The position numbers were made by a program, and so were the translations under genes. Below are positions 36,410-45,900 of a stretch of DNA of 64,000 nt, one piece after another. Numbering within the stretch: position 1 is the first letter of the stretch; each line of letters begins with the position of its first letter. The notes under the pieces were generated by a model. That model saw only the letters and a list, made by a program, of their open reading frames with translations. It searched no databases and was not told the origin of the DNA. This DNA comes from Actimicrobium sp. CCC2.4 (GTDB lineage Bacteria > Pseudomonadota > Gammaproteobacteria > Burkholderiales > Burkholderiaceae_D). The stretch is taken from positions 3,596,001 through 3,660,000 of the forward strand of contig NZ_CP133777.1 in NCBI RefSeq assembly GCF_034347385.1, written 5' to 3'.

Positions 36410-39400
36410 ATGAATTCCTCGCCGCTTTCCGATGCACTGCCTGACATCCTGCACGGCCCGTCCCGGCCCGACCTGATCCGCAACGAAATCCTGGCCGATC
36501 TGTTCGAAGCCAGCGCGCAGCGCACGCCGGAGCAGGTTGCCCTGATCTTCGACGAGCGCCAGCTGACCTATGCCGAACTCGACGCCGCTGCCGACCGCAT
36601 TGCTGCCGGACTGATCGCCAGCGGCGTCGGTGCCGGCCAGCTGGTCGGCCTGTGGCTGCCGCGCGGGATCGACCTGCTGATTGCCCAGCTCGGCATTGCC
36701 AAGAGCGGTGCCGGCTGGTTGCCCTTCGATGCCGATACGCCGGTCGAACGGATCGCGGTCTGCCTCGAAGATGCCAACGCCGCCGGCATCGTCAGCTGCC
36801 TGCACTTTGCACCGCAACTGGCGATCGCCCCCTGCCCGGCCTGGACCATCGACACCCTGCTCGCCACCACCACTGATGCCAGACGCAGCGGGGTGCGCGC
36901 GCACGATCCGGCCTATGTCATCTACACGTCCGGCTCGACCGGCAAACCGAAGGGTATCGAGATCAGCCAGGGCGCGATCTGCCATTTTCTGCGCAGCGAA
37001 AACGCGGTGTTGGGCGTGTGCGAGTCGGACCGTGTCTATCAGGGTTTTTCGGTCGCCTTCGACATGTCATTCGAAGAAATCTGGATCAGCTATCTGGTCG
37101 GTGCCACGCTCTGGCTGGCCCCGAAAGAACTGGCCGCCGATCCCGAAGCCTTGCCGCTGGCGCTGGCCAATAACGCGGTCACGGTGCTGCATGCGGTGCC
37201 GACGCTGCTGGCCCTGTTCAGCCACGACGTCGACAGCCTGCGCCTGATCAACCTCGGTGGCGAAATGTGCCCGCAGGCGCTGGTGGCGCGCTGGGCCAAG
37301 CCCGGTCGCCAGCTGTTCAATACCTACGGCCCGACCGAAGCGACGGTGTCGGCCAGCCTGGCCGCACTGCAGGCCGGTGAGCCGGTCACGATCGGCCGGC
37401 CGCTGCCCAACTACGGCCTGATGGTGATCGATCCCGATCCGGTCCATGCGCTGACGCTGCTGCCGCGCGGCGCACTCGGCGAACTGGCCATCACCGGTCC
37501 CGGCGTGGCGCTCGGCTATCTCGGCCGGCCCGACCTGACCGCAGAAAAATTCCTGACCAATCCGTGGTCGACCGGTGAGCATGACCGCCGCCTGTACCGC
37601 ACCGGCGACCTGGCCCGCATCGACGAGCACGGTAATGTCGATTGCCTCGGCCGCACCGATTCGCAAGTCAAGATCCGCGGCTTTCGCGTCGAGCTCGGCG
37701 AGATCGAAGCGGTACTGGTCGAGCAGGCCGGCGTCGGTACCGCCGCCGTGCTGCTGCGCCAGGAAGCCGGTATCGACCAGCTGGTCGCCTTCCTGGTCGC
37801 CGATGGCGCCACGGTGCCGACACCGGCTGCGCTGCGCGCCGCACTGATGCAGGTGCTGCCGCCCTACATGGTGCCGGGGCACTACGAAACCCTGGCCGAG
37901 ATGCCACGCCTGACCTCCGGCAAGATCGATCGCAACAGTCTCAAGGCACGTCCGCTGGCGTTCATTGCCGTCGATGCAGCAGCGTCGGACGCGCCGCTGA
38001 ACATGGCCGAAGAAGCGCTGTTCGGCGCGCTCGGCAAGCTGTTCCCGGGCCAGCCGATCCGGCGCACGCTGGACTTTTTTAGCGACCTCGGCGGCCATTC
38101 GCTGTTTGCCGCGCGACTGGCCTCGGCCTTGCGCGCCGACCCGCGTTTTGCGCATGTGACCGTCAGCGATATTTATAGGAACCGGCTGGTCGGCCGCATC
38201 GCCGACGTGCTGGCCGAAGCGCCACCGGCGACTGTCGCGCCGGACCTGAACTGGACCCCGCCGGCGACCTGGCGACGCTGGTTGTGCGGTGCCGGCCAGG
38301 CCGCAGCGATTCCTGCGCTGGTCGCCTTGCGCATGGCGCAATGGCTGGCACCGTTCTTCACCTACCACTACTTCACCGGCGATCCGGGTGACTCGATCGT
38401 GCGTGCCATTGCCATCTCGGTCGGTGTGTTCATGCTGGCCACGCTGCTCGAATTCGGCTTTGCCATCGTCGCGCATCTGCTACTGGTACGACGCCTGAAA
38501 CCCGGCCGCTATCCGCTCTGGGGACTGACCTATTACCGCTGGTGGCTGGCCGACCGCGTGATCGAATCCGCACCGGCCTATCTGCTGAGCGGTTCGTCGC
38601 TGTATAACGGCTGGCTGCGTGCGCTCGGTGCGCGCATCGGCCGTGATGTCGTGATCGGTTCGATGACGCTGCGCGCCGCGCATTTGTTGACCATCGGTTC
38701 CGGCAGCAGCATCGGCAACGCCACCAACTTCGAGAACGCACGGGTCCAGCACGGCGAACTGATCATCGGTGCGATCACGCTGGGCGAACACACTTGCGTC
38801 GGCTCGTATTCGATTTTGGAAGGCAATACCCGCATCGGCGACTACGGCCATCTGGATGCCCAGTCCGCCCTCAGCGATGGCATGGCGATTCCGGCCGGCC
38901 GCAACTGGAGTGGCTCGCCGGCCAGCGATACCGGCCCGTTCGACATGACATCGAACCCGCCGCGTCCACCGGTGTCGCGCTTGCGTCTGAGCGGCGAAGC
39001 GGTTTATTTCGTGTTCGGTGCGCTGCTGATCACGACGTTGTTTTTCCTGCCGGTGTTCCCGAGTTTCATGCTGATCGACTGGCTCGATGATGCCGACCGG
39101 TCGCCATGGCTGCAGAGTTCCAACGAAGCCTTCCAGCTGACCAAGTACTTCATCATGGCCTGCCCCGCAGCCGCGGTGATGATCCTGTGTACCGCGCTGC
39201 TGTCGGCCGGTATCCGCTGGGGCTTGCTGCCGCGCTTGCAGCCCGGCACCTGGCCGGTACACAGCAATGTCTACTGCCGCAAATGGCTGGTCAACCAAAT
39301 CCAGGAGTCCAGCCTGCACGTGCTGCACGGCGTCTATGCGACGGTGTTCGCGCCGGTCTGGTACCGGCTGCTCGGTGCCAAGGTCGGGCGTGATGCCGAG

Positions 39401-40414
39401 ATCTCGACTGCGCTCGGCGTGGTGCCCGACATGCTGACTCTGGGCGATGAAACCTTCATTGCGGACGCCGTGCTGCTGGGCGACGAGCAGATCGATGGCG
39501 GCTGGATGACGATGCAGCCGACCGTGATTTCGCGGCGCAGCTTCGTTGGCAATTGCGCCTACATCGCCGACGGCACCATCCTGCCCGAGAACGTGCTGAT
39601 CGGCGTCTATTCGCGCGCTCCGGAAAACCATCTGATGAAAGACGGCGATACCTGGTTCGGTTCGCCGCCGATCAACTTGCCGGCACGCGAAACCGTCGCC
39701 GGTTTTCCCGAACACCTGACCTACCGGCCATCACCGCAACGCCGGCTGGCGCGCGGCCTGGTCGAATCCTTCCGCATCATCGCGCCGCATGCGATCGTCA
39801 CCGCCGTCGGCTACACCGTCGTGCTTGACCTGATGCCGCTGGCCGGTGCCGGCGTCTGGTGGCCGGTGCTGCGCAGCCTGGCGCTGACCGGGCTGGCGTA
39901 TGGTGCCGGCAGCTTCCTGTTCGTGGCCTTGCTCAAATGGCTGGTGCTGGGGCGTTACGGCAAACGTAGCGTGCCGATGTGGACGCCTTTCGTGTGGCTG
40001 TCGGAAGCGGCCTCGAACCTGTACGAAGGCGTCGCGGTGCTGAACTTCATGAACTACCTGCGCGGCACGCCGATGCTGCCGTGGGCGTTCCGCCTGCTCG
40101 GTTGCAAGATCGGCCGCGGGGTCTACATGGACACCACCGACATCACCGAATTCGATTGCGTGACGATTGGCGACTATAGCGAAATCAATGCACTGGCCTG
40201 CCCGCAAACCCACCTGTTTGAAGACCGCGTGATGAAGATCGACCACGTCATTATCGGCAAGCGCGTCTACATGGGACCGCGCAGCTCGGTGCTGTACGGT
40301 GCGGTCGTCGGTGACGATGCGCGGCTGGGTGCGCTGACACTGGTGATGAAAGGCGAATTCATTCCGGCCGGATCAAGCTGGCGTGGCTGCCCCGCTGCAC
40401 CGGCAATTTTCTGA
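36410..40414 (+). CDS. Pls/PosA-family single-module non-ribosomal peptide synthetase (A-T-membrane-tandem left-handed beta-helix domains)
   Basis: A 1334-residue protein. The adenylation domain (about 20-510) has YTSGSTGKPKG (A3), FDMSFEEIW (A4), NTYGPTEAT (A5), YRTGDLAR (A7), GRTDSQVKIRGFRVELGEIE (A8) and GKIDRNSLK (A10). A thiolation domain (about 530-600) has LGGHSLFAARL with the phosphopantetheine Ser. Then come three repeats of membrane helices followed by a hexapeptide left-handed beta-helix segment (about 740-830, 990-1080, 1227-1330). There is no condensation or thioesterase domain. This is the architecture of epsilon-poly-lysine synthetase (Pls) and PosA, which make isopeptide-linked homopolymers of basic amino acids at the membrane. 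Product is inferred. A phosphopantetheinyl transferase gene follows one base later. Confidence 0.88.
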   Translation: MNSSPLSDALPDILHGPSRPDLIRNEILADLFEASAQRTPEQVALIFDERQLTYAELDAAADRIAAGLIASGVGAGQLVGLWLPRGIDLLIAQLGIAKSGAGWLPFDADTPVERIAVCLEDANAAGIVSCLHFAPQLAIAPCPAWTIDTLLATTTDARRSGVRAHDPAYVIYTSGSTGKPKGIEISQGAICHFLRSENAVLGVCESDRVYQGFSVAFDMSFEEIWISYLVGATLWLAPKELAADPEALPLALANNAVTVLHAVPTLLALFSHDVDSLRLINLGGEMCPQALVARWAKPGRQLFNTYGPTEATVSASLAALQAGEPVTIGRPLPNYGLMVIDPDPVHALTLLPRGALGELAITGPGVALGYLGRPDLTAEKFLTNPWSTGEHDRRLYRTGDLARIDEHGNVDCLGRTDSQVKIRGFRVELGEIEAVLVEQAGVGTAAVLLRQEAGIDQLVAFLVADGATVPTPAALRAALMQVLPPYMVPGHYETLAEMPRLTSGKIDRNSLKARPLAFIAVDAAASDAPLNMAEEALFGALGKLFPGQPIRRTLDFFSDLGGHSLFAARLASALRADPRFAHVTVSDIYRNRLVGRIADVLAEAPPATVAPDLNWTPPATWRRWLCGAGQAAAIPALVALRMAQWLAPFFTYHYFTGDPGDSIVRAIAISVGVFMLATLLEFGFAIVAHLLLVRRLKPGRYPLWGLTYYRWWLADRVIESAPAYLLSGSSLYNGWLRALGARIGRDVVIGSMTLRAAHLLTIGSGSSIGNATNFENARVQHGELIIGAITLGEHTCVGSYSILEGNTRIGDYGHLDAQSALSDGMAIPAGRNWSGSPASDTGPFDMTSNPPRPPVSRLRLSGEAVYFVFGALLITTLFFLPVFPSFMLIDWLDDADRSPWLQSSNEAFQLTKYFIMACPAAAVMILCTALLSAGIRWGLLPRLQPGTWPVHSNVYCRKWLVNQIQESSLHVLHGVYATVFAPVWYRLLGAKVGRDAEISTALGVVPDMLTLGDETFIADAVLLGDEQIDGGWMTMQPTVISRRSFVGNCAYIADGTILPENVLIGVYSRAPENHLMKDGDTWFGSPPINLPARETVAGFPEHLTYRPSPQRRLARGLVESFRIIAPHAIVTAVGYTVVLDLMPLAGAGVWWPVLRSLALTGLAYGAGSFLFVALLKWLVLGRYGKRSVPMWTPFVWLSEAASNLYEGVAVLNFMNYLRGTPMLPWAFRLLGCKIGRGVYMDTTDITEFDCVTIGDYSEINALACPQTHLFEDRVMKIDHVIIGKRVYMGPRSSVLYGAVVGDDARLGALTLVMKGEFIPAGSSWRGCPAAPAIF

Positions 40415-40415
40415 C

Positions 40416-40922
40416 ATGACGCTGGCAGTGCAGCACTGGCCGGGACCGCTGCTGATGCCGGCATCGGGTTTGCTGCTGATCGGCCTGCGCACGCCGCAGG
40501 GCGAAGACCGTACGCAAGCGCGCTTGCTGGTGCGGCAGGCGCTGGCCAGCGTGGCAAATGTGAGCGCCGGGGCTGGTGTGTCGATCTCGCATGCATCCGG
40601 CTTCTCGGTCGCTGCCGTGCATCGCCATGGCCCGGTCGGCATCGACCTGATGCGTCTTGAGGGCGGGCTGATACCGGACTGGAAAGCCGTAGCGCGGGAC
40701 TATCTCGGACCGGCTGCGGTGGCGCGGATTGCTGCTTGCAATGACGACCGGCGGGCCCGCTGCTTTGCGCAGGAATGGACGCGGCGCGAAGCGCAGCTCA
40801 AGCGGCACGGCTGCGGGCTGGTGGAATGGGCCGACGCGCCGCTGATGCGGGATGGCAGTTATTCGCCACTGGCGCTGCAGGAGAGCTATGTCGGGGCGGT
40901 GGTGATCGGATCACCGGATTAA
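40416..40922 (+). CDS. 4'-phosphopantetheinyl transferase superfamily protein
   Basis: A 168-residue Sfp-like protein. It has ISHASGFSVAAVHRHGPVGIDLM (about residues 49-71) and FAQEWTRREAQLKRHGCGL (about 114-132), matching the magnesium/CoA site and W-x-x-x-E-x-x-x-K motif. The family reads G-[IV]-D-x-E at the first site; here it is G-I-D-L-M, so the usual Glu is Met. It starts at ATG 40416, one base after the NRPS stop, and probably converts that enzyme's thiolation domain to the holo form. Its end overlaps the convergent kinase gene by four bases. Confidence 0.8.
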   Translation: MTLAVQHWPGPLLMPASGLLLIGLRTPQGEDRTQARLLVRQALASVANVSAGAGVSISHASGFSVAAVHRHGPVGIDLMRLEGGLIPDWKAVARDYLGPAAVARIAACNDDRRARCFAQEWTRREAQLKRHGCGLVEWADAPLMRDGSYSPLALQESYVGAVVIGSPD

Positions 40923-42094
40923 GCCCCGGTCGCTGGCATCGGCAAGCTCAGCGCAAACAGCGCACCGTCGCCCTCGACGCTGGCGACCTCGAGCGTGCCG
41001 CCATGCGCTTCAGCGAGCTGCCGCGCGATGTATAAACCCAGTCCAAGGCCCTCGCGCACGGTGTTCGTGCCGACCCGTTCGAACGGCGCAAAGATGCGCT
41101 GCTGATCCTCCAGCGCGATACCGCCGCCATGATCACGTACGGTGACGATGGCATGACCGGAATCGGTGGCCAAGCTTACTTCGACCGGCTTGCGCGCGCC
41201 GTAGCGCAGCGCATTAGTGAGCAGATTGATGATGATTTGCTCGACCCGGAAGTCATCCCAGCTACCGCAGATTCCATCAGTCGCCAGCAAGGTGATACAG
41301 CTGCCGGCGATATCTGCCTGCGGCTCGAGATCGCTGACGACTTGCTGCAGCAGTACCGACAAATCGACCTCCGTCGCGCGAATCGACAGCTTGCCGCTGC
41401 GAATGCGCGAGACATCGACCATATCGTCGATCAGCCGGATCATGCTCTTGATCTGGCGGCCGTCGCGCGCCACCATGCGCCGCAACTGGGCCGGTGCAAA
41501 CGCATCGGCATTGCCCCGATCGAGCTGCATGCCACGCAGCTGGCTTTCCAGTAGCAAGGTATTGAGCGGCGTGCGCAGTTCATGCGCGACCATCGACATG
41601 AAGTCGTCGCGCAGCTGCAGCGAATAACGCAATTCCTCTTTCATGGCCAGCAGTTCGCGCTGGCTTTTTTCCAGGGCATCGACCTGGCGCGTCATTTCAT
41701 CCTGCTGCCGCCGCATCGCCACGAAGACGTTGACCTTGCTTTGCACGGCGGCGATGTCGAGCGGCTTGTACAAAAAATCCACCGCGCCGGTCTCGTAGCC
41801 CTTGAACGCATGGTTGAGTTCCTTACCGGCCGCGCTGACAAAGACGATCGGGATGGCGCGCGTGCGTTCGGTACCGCGCATCAGTTCGGCCAGCTCGAAG
41901 CCATCCATCCCCGGCATCATCACGTCGAGGATGGCGAGGGCAAATTCATGCTCGAGCAGCAGTGCCAGCGCGGCTACACCGGAGCGCGCCTGATAGATGA
42001 TGCGGTCGTCCTGCTCGATGATTTTCGACAGCGCCAGCAGGTTCTCCGGCAGGTCGTCGACGATCAGTACCTTGATGCCGGCAATGGTCGTCAT
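40919..42094 (-). CDS. Response regulator-histidine kinase hybrid (REC-HisKA-HATPase)
   Basis: A 391-residue soluble protein: receiver domain (about 5-125) with VLIVDD, LAILDVMMPGMDG and the Lys in FLYKPLD; a coiled coil (about 130-165); a HisKA domain with MVAHELRTPLN (about 173); and an ATPase domain with NLLTNALRYGA, DHGGGIAL and GLGLGLYIARQLAEAHGG. ATG at 42092-42094 overlaps the cheR stop by four bases. It is the third gene of a kinase-cheR-kinase operon and probably takes its phosphoryl or protein signal from the first kinase. Confidence 0.93.
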   Translation of the reverse strand: MTTIAGIKVLIVDDLPENLLALSKIIEQDDRIIYQARSGVAALALLLEHEFALAILDVMMPGMDGFELAELMRGTERTRAIPIVFVSAAGKELNHAFKGYETGAVDFLYKPLDIAAVQSKVNVFVAMRRQQDEMTRQVDALEKSQRELLAMKEELRYSLQLRDDFMSMVAHELRTPLNTLLLESQLRGMQLDRGNADAFAPAQLRRMVARDGRQIKSMIRLIDDMVDVSRIRSGKLSIRATEVDLSVLLQQVVSDLEPQADIAGSCITLLATDGICGSWDDFRVEQIIINLLTNALRYGARKPVEVSLATDSGHAIVTVRDHGGGIALEDQQRIFAPFERVGTNTVREGLGLGLYIARQLAEAHGGTLEVASVEGDGALFALSLPMPATGA

Positions 42095-42933
42095 TGCGCC
42101 TTCTCCGGCACGCTCTTGCGATAGATGCGCTCGCTCCTGGCGACTGGTTCGAACAGCGCGGCGTGGCCGGAAAAATCGACACTTTCCTTGCTGCCGAGTC
42201 CCAGGAATCCGCGGTGGCACAAGGACTCGTGGAACAGCCCGAGCGCACGCTCCTGCAAGCCGCGGTTGAAGTAGATCAGCACGTTGCGACAGCACACCAG
42301 ATGGGTCTCCGAAAACACGCTGTCCGTGGCCAGGCTGTGATCCGAAAAACTGATGCGCTCGAACAGCGACCGGTCGAACAGCGCCGCGCCATACGCCGCC
42401 GTGTAGTAATCCGACAGGCTGGCACGCCCGCCTGCCCGCTGGTAGCTCAGCGCGTACTCGCCCATCCGGTCGAGCGGATACACGCCTTTGCGGGCCCGTT
42501 CCAGCGATTGCGGATTGATGTCGGTGGCGTACACGATGCAGCGTTCCAGCAAGCCTTCTTCATGCAACAGGATGGCCATCGAGACGACTTCTTCGCCGGT
42601 GCTGCAACCGGCAATCCAGATCTTCAGTGACGGATAGGTTTTCAGGATCGGCACGACCTGCTCGCGCAGCGCCAGGAAATACGCCGGATCACGAAACATT
42701 TCGCTGGTCGGGATCGTCAGGTATTGCAACAGGCGGGCAAAGGCATCGGCATCGTGCAGCACGCGCGACTGCAGCTCGGACACCGTCGCGCACTCCATCT
42801 GCGCGGCCGCATGCAGGATGCGCCGCGCTTGCGACGCGCCCGAATAATCGCGGAAGTCGTAGCTGTAGCGCAGATAGATCGCCTCGACGAGCAGGCCGAT
42901 TTCGATGTCACTGGTCGATAGCGCCGGCCTCAC
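42091..42933 (-). CDS. cheR: CheR-type protein-glutamate methyltransferase
   Basis: A 280-residue protein with the N-terminal CheR helical domain (YLRYSYDFRDYSGASQARRI), the receptor-approach segment LTIPTSEMFRDPAYF, the SAM-binding motif IWIAGCSTGEEVVSMAILL (about residues 105-123), ATDINPQSLERARKG and CRNVLIYFN (about 219-227). It would methylate Glu side chains on a signalling protein. The start is GTG at 42931-42933, overlapping the upstream kinase stop (GTGA). No methyl-accepting chemotaxis protein, cheB or cheW lies in the window, so the target is unknown and may be within this operon's kinases. Confidence 0.93.
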   Translation of the reverse strand: MRPALSTSDIEIGLLVEAIYLRYSYDFRDYSGASQARRILHAAAQMECATVSELQSRVLHDADAFARLLQYLTIPTSEMFRDPAYFLALREQVVPILKTYPSLKIWIAGCSTGEEVVSMAILLHEEGLLERCIVYATDINPQSLERARKGVYPLDRMGEYALSYQRAGGRASLSDYYTAAYGAALFDRSLFERISFSDHSLATDSVFSETHLVCCRNVLIYFNRGLQERALGLFHESLCHRGFLGLGSKESVDFSGHAALFEPVARSERIYRKSVPEKAQ

Positions 42934-45900
42934 AGTCGCTCCATGTTCGGCAGCCAGACCCGCAGCAGCGAATACAAGCGGTCCAGGTCAACCGGCTTGG
43001 CCAGATAATCCGAGGCACCGGCATTGATGCAGTGTTCCTGGTCATCCTTCATAGCCTTAGCCGTGATCGCGATGATCGGCAGGTGGCGAAAGCGCGCGTC
43101 GGCGCGGATGCGGCGGGTCGCTTCGAGGCCGTCCATGCCGGGCATCATCACGTCCATCAGTACCATGTCGATGTCGGCGATCAGCTCGAGCTGGCTGATC
43201 GCTTCGAAGCCATTGCGACCGACCACCACCTCCAGGCCCTGGTGTTCGAGCGCGCTGGTCATCGAGAAAATATTGCGCACATCATCATCGACCAGCAGCA
43301 CGCGCCGTCCCTCGAAGACGCGATCGCGGCTGCGTGCCGCCCGGAGCATGCCCTGGCGTTCCAGCGACAGTTCGGATTCGACCTTGTGCAGAAATAGCGT
43401 GACTTCGTCGAGCAGGCGTTCGGGTGAGCGCGCGCCCTTGATGATGATGGAGCGCGAATACTTTTGCAGACTGGTTTCTTCCTCGCGCGTGAGGTTGCGA
43501 CCGGTGTAGACAATCACCGGCGGGAAGGCGCTGATCAGGTCGGTGCCCATCCGCTGCAGCAGTTCGTGGCCCTGCATGTCAGGCAGCGACAGGTCGATGA
43601 TCATGCAGTCGTACGTGACGCTATGCAGTAAGGCCATCGCTTCTTCGCCGGACGCCACCGCGGTGATTTCGACATCGTCGTCGCCGATCAGATGCACCAT
43701 GCTTTCGCGCTGGCGCACGTCGTCCTCGACCAGCAGCACGCGCTTGACGGTTTGCGTGGTCTGCCCCTCGATCTGCGTGAAGATCTGTTCGAGGCGCGCC
43801 CGCGTGGCCGGCTTGGTCACATAGCCTGCAGCGCCCTGCTGCAGCGCCGTGCGGGCGCGATCGGAACCCGAAATGATATGGACCGGAATATGCCGCGTGG
43901 CCGGATCGGCCTTCAGGCATTGCAGCACCGCCATGCCGGAACCGTCCGGCAAACCGAGGTCCAGCAGCACGGCATCAGGCAAAAAAGTACCGGCCATCTC
44001 CAGCCCCTCGGTAGCACCATGCGCCACCAGGCACTGGTACTGCATGTCGTGCGCGAGATCGAACAGGATGCGCGCAAAATCGGCATCGTCCTCGATCACC
44101 AGCAGCGTGCGGCCATCGCTGAACAGGTGCTGGCGGTCGTCGCTGAAGGCGGCCGGCGGTGCCGCCGGTGCCGGTGCCGGTACCGGTGCCGGCGTAGCGC
44201 GCGCGGCGGCGACTGCCGATGGCGGCCGCAGCACCGTGACCGGCTCGGCCACAGGCGCCAGCGTCGCCATCGCCGGCAACACCAGCGTGAAGGTACTGCC
44301 CTCGCCGGCCACGCTGGCCAGCGTGATTTCGCCGCCCAGCAGTGCAGCAAGATCGCGTGAAATCGACAGTCCCAGTCCGGTGCCGCCGTAGCGCCGGCTG
44401 GTCGTGCCATCGGCTTGGCGGAATGCTTCGAAAATCACTTCCTGCTGGTCGGCGGCAATGCCGATGCCGGAATCGCTGACCGCAAACCCCACCCTGCCAT
44501 CGGCCTGCTGGTGTACCGTCAGCGCGACCTGCCCTTCGCCGGTGAACTTGATCGCATTCGACAACAAATTCTTGAGAATCTGCTCGACGCGCTGGCGATC
44601 GGCAAAAAAACTGGCCGGCGCATCGGCCGCGAGCTGTGCCGAAAACCCCAGCTGCTTCTGACGGGTCATCGGTTCGAAGGTCATCCGCAACGACGCCATC
44701 AGCTGCTCCAGCGGAATCACGTCCGGTGCCAGTTCGAGCTTGCCGGCTTCGACTTTTGAAATGTCGAGGATGTCATTGATCAGGTCGAGCAAGTCATTGC
44801 CAGCCGAATAAATCGTTTCAGCAAACCGGATCTGCTCGTCATTGAGATTACCGGAGCGGTTGTCGGCCAACAGCCGGGCCAGGATCAGCGAACTGTTGAG
44901 CGGCGTGCGCAGTTCATGCGACATGTTGGCGAGGAACTCGGACTTGTAATTGCTGGCGCGCTGCAGCTCGGTGGCACGCTCTTCAAGCTCGGCCTGGACA
45001 ATGCCGAGGTCGCTGTTTTTCTGGTCCAGCACGACGGCTTGCATGCCGAGCTGATGGTTGCTCTGCTCCAGCTCGGCCTTCTGGTTTTCCAGCACGACCT
45101 GGGCGACTTCGAGTGCGCGCGACTGTTCTTCCAGTTCGTCGTTGGAGGCGCGCAGTTCTTCCTGCTGCGCCTGCATTTCTTCATTGAGCTGCTGGGTTTC
45201 GGCCAGCACTTCCTGCAGGCGGGCGCGATACATTGCGGCTTGTAACGCGCTGCCGATACTCGCGGCCAGCAATTCCAGCAGCTCGACACTGCGTTCGGCC
45301 GGTGCCTGCAAAAAGCCCAGCTCGAGCACGCCATTGACTTCGCCATCGTGCGTCAGTGGCAACAGCAGCACATGGCGCGGTGAGGCCCGGCCAAGTCCGC
45401 TGCTGACTTTCAGGTAGTTGTCCGGCACCGCATCGAGGCGCAGCAAACGAACGCCGAGTGCAGCCTGACCGACCAGACCCTCGCCCGGCCCGACCGTCCG
45501 GCCGAGTTGCGCGTCGTCGTTGGACAGGCCGTAATTGGCGGCCCGCTGCAAGCTGCCATCGATCTGCCGCACATACAGTGCGCCGACCGTGACATCGATG
45601 GTCCCGGCCAGAAAATCGAGAACGCTGTGCCCCAGCTGCGGCATCGTCATCTGGCCCAGATTCCGGCTGGCCAGCCGGCTCTGGCCGCTGCGTTGCCAGG
45701 CCTGGCGTTCCAGCAGCGCGGCATGAAGCTGGTGCTCGGACAGCGTGCTGCCGTAGACCGCCGACAGCCGCATCAGGTCGCGCCGTCCGAGGAAGGCCAG
45801 CAAGCCGGTGATCGACAAAATCAGGATCAGGTACAGCACGACGACATTGATGGTGGCGTCGCGCGCGCTGTCCATGCGTTCGCGCCGCAAGCGCTGCTCG

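Noticed and set aside
37067-39715. Two long minus-strand frames (37067-38476 and 38480-39715) across the NRPS gene
   Set aside because: Both are antisense to the conserved adenylation, thiolation and beta-helix domains and have the low-complexity composition of shadow frames.
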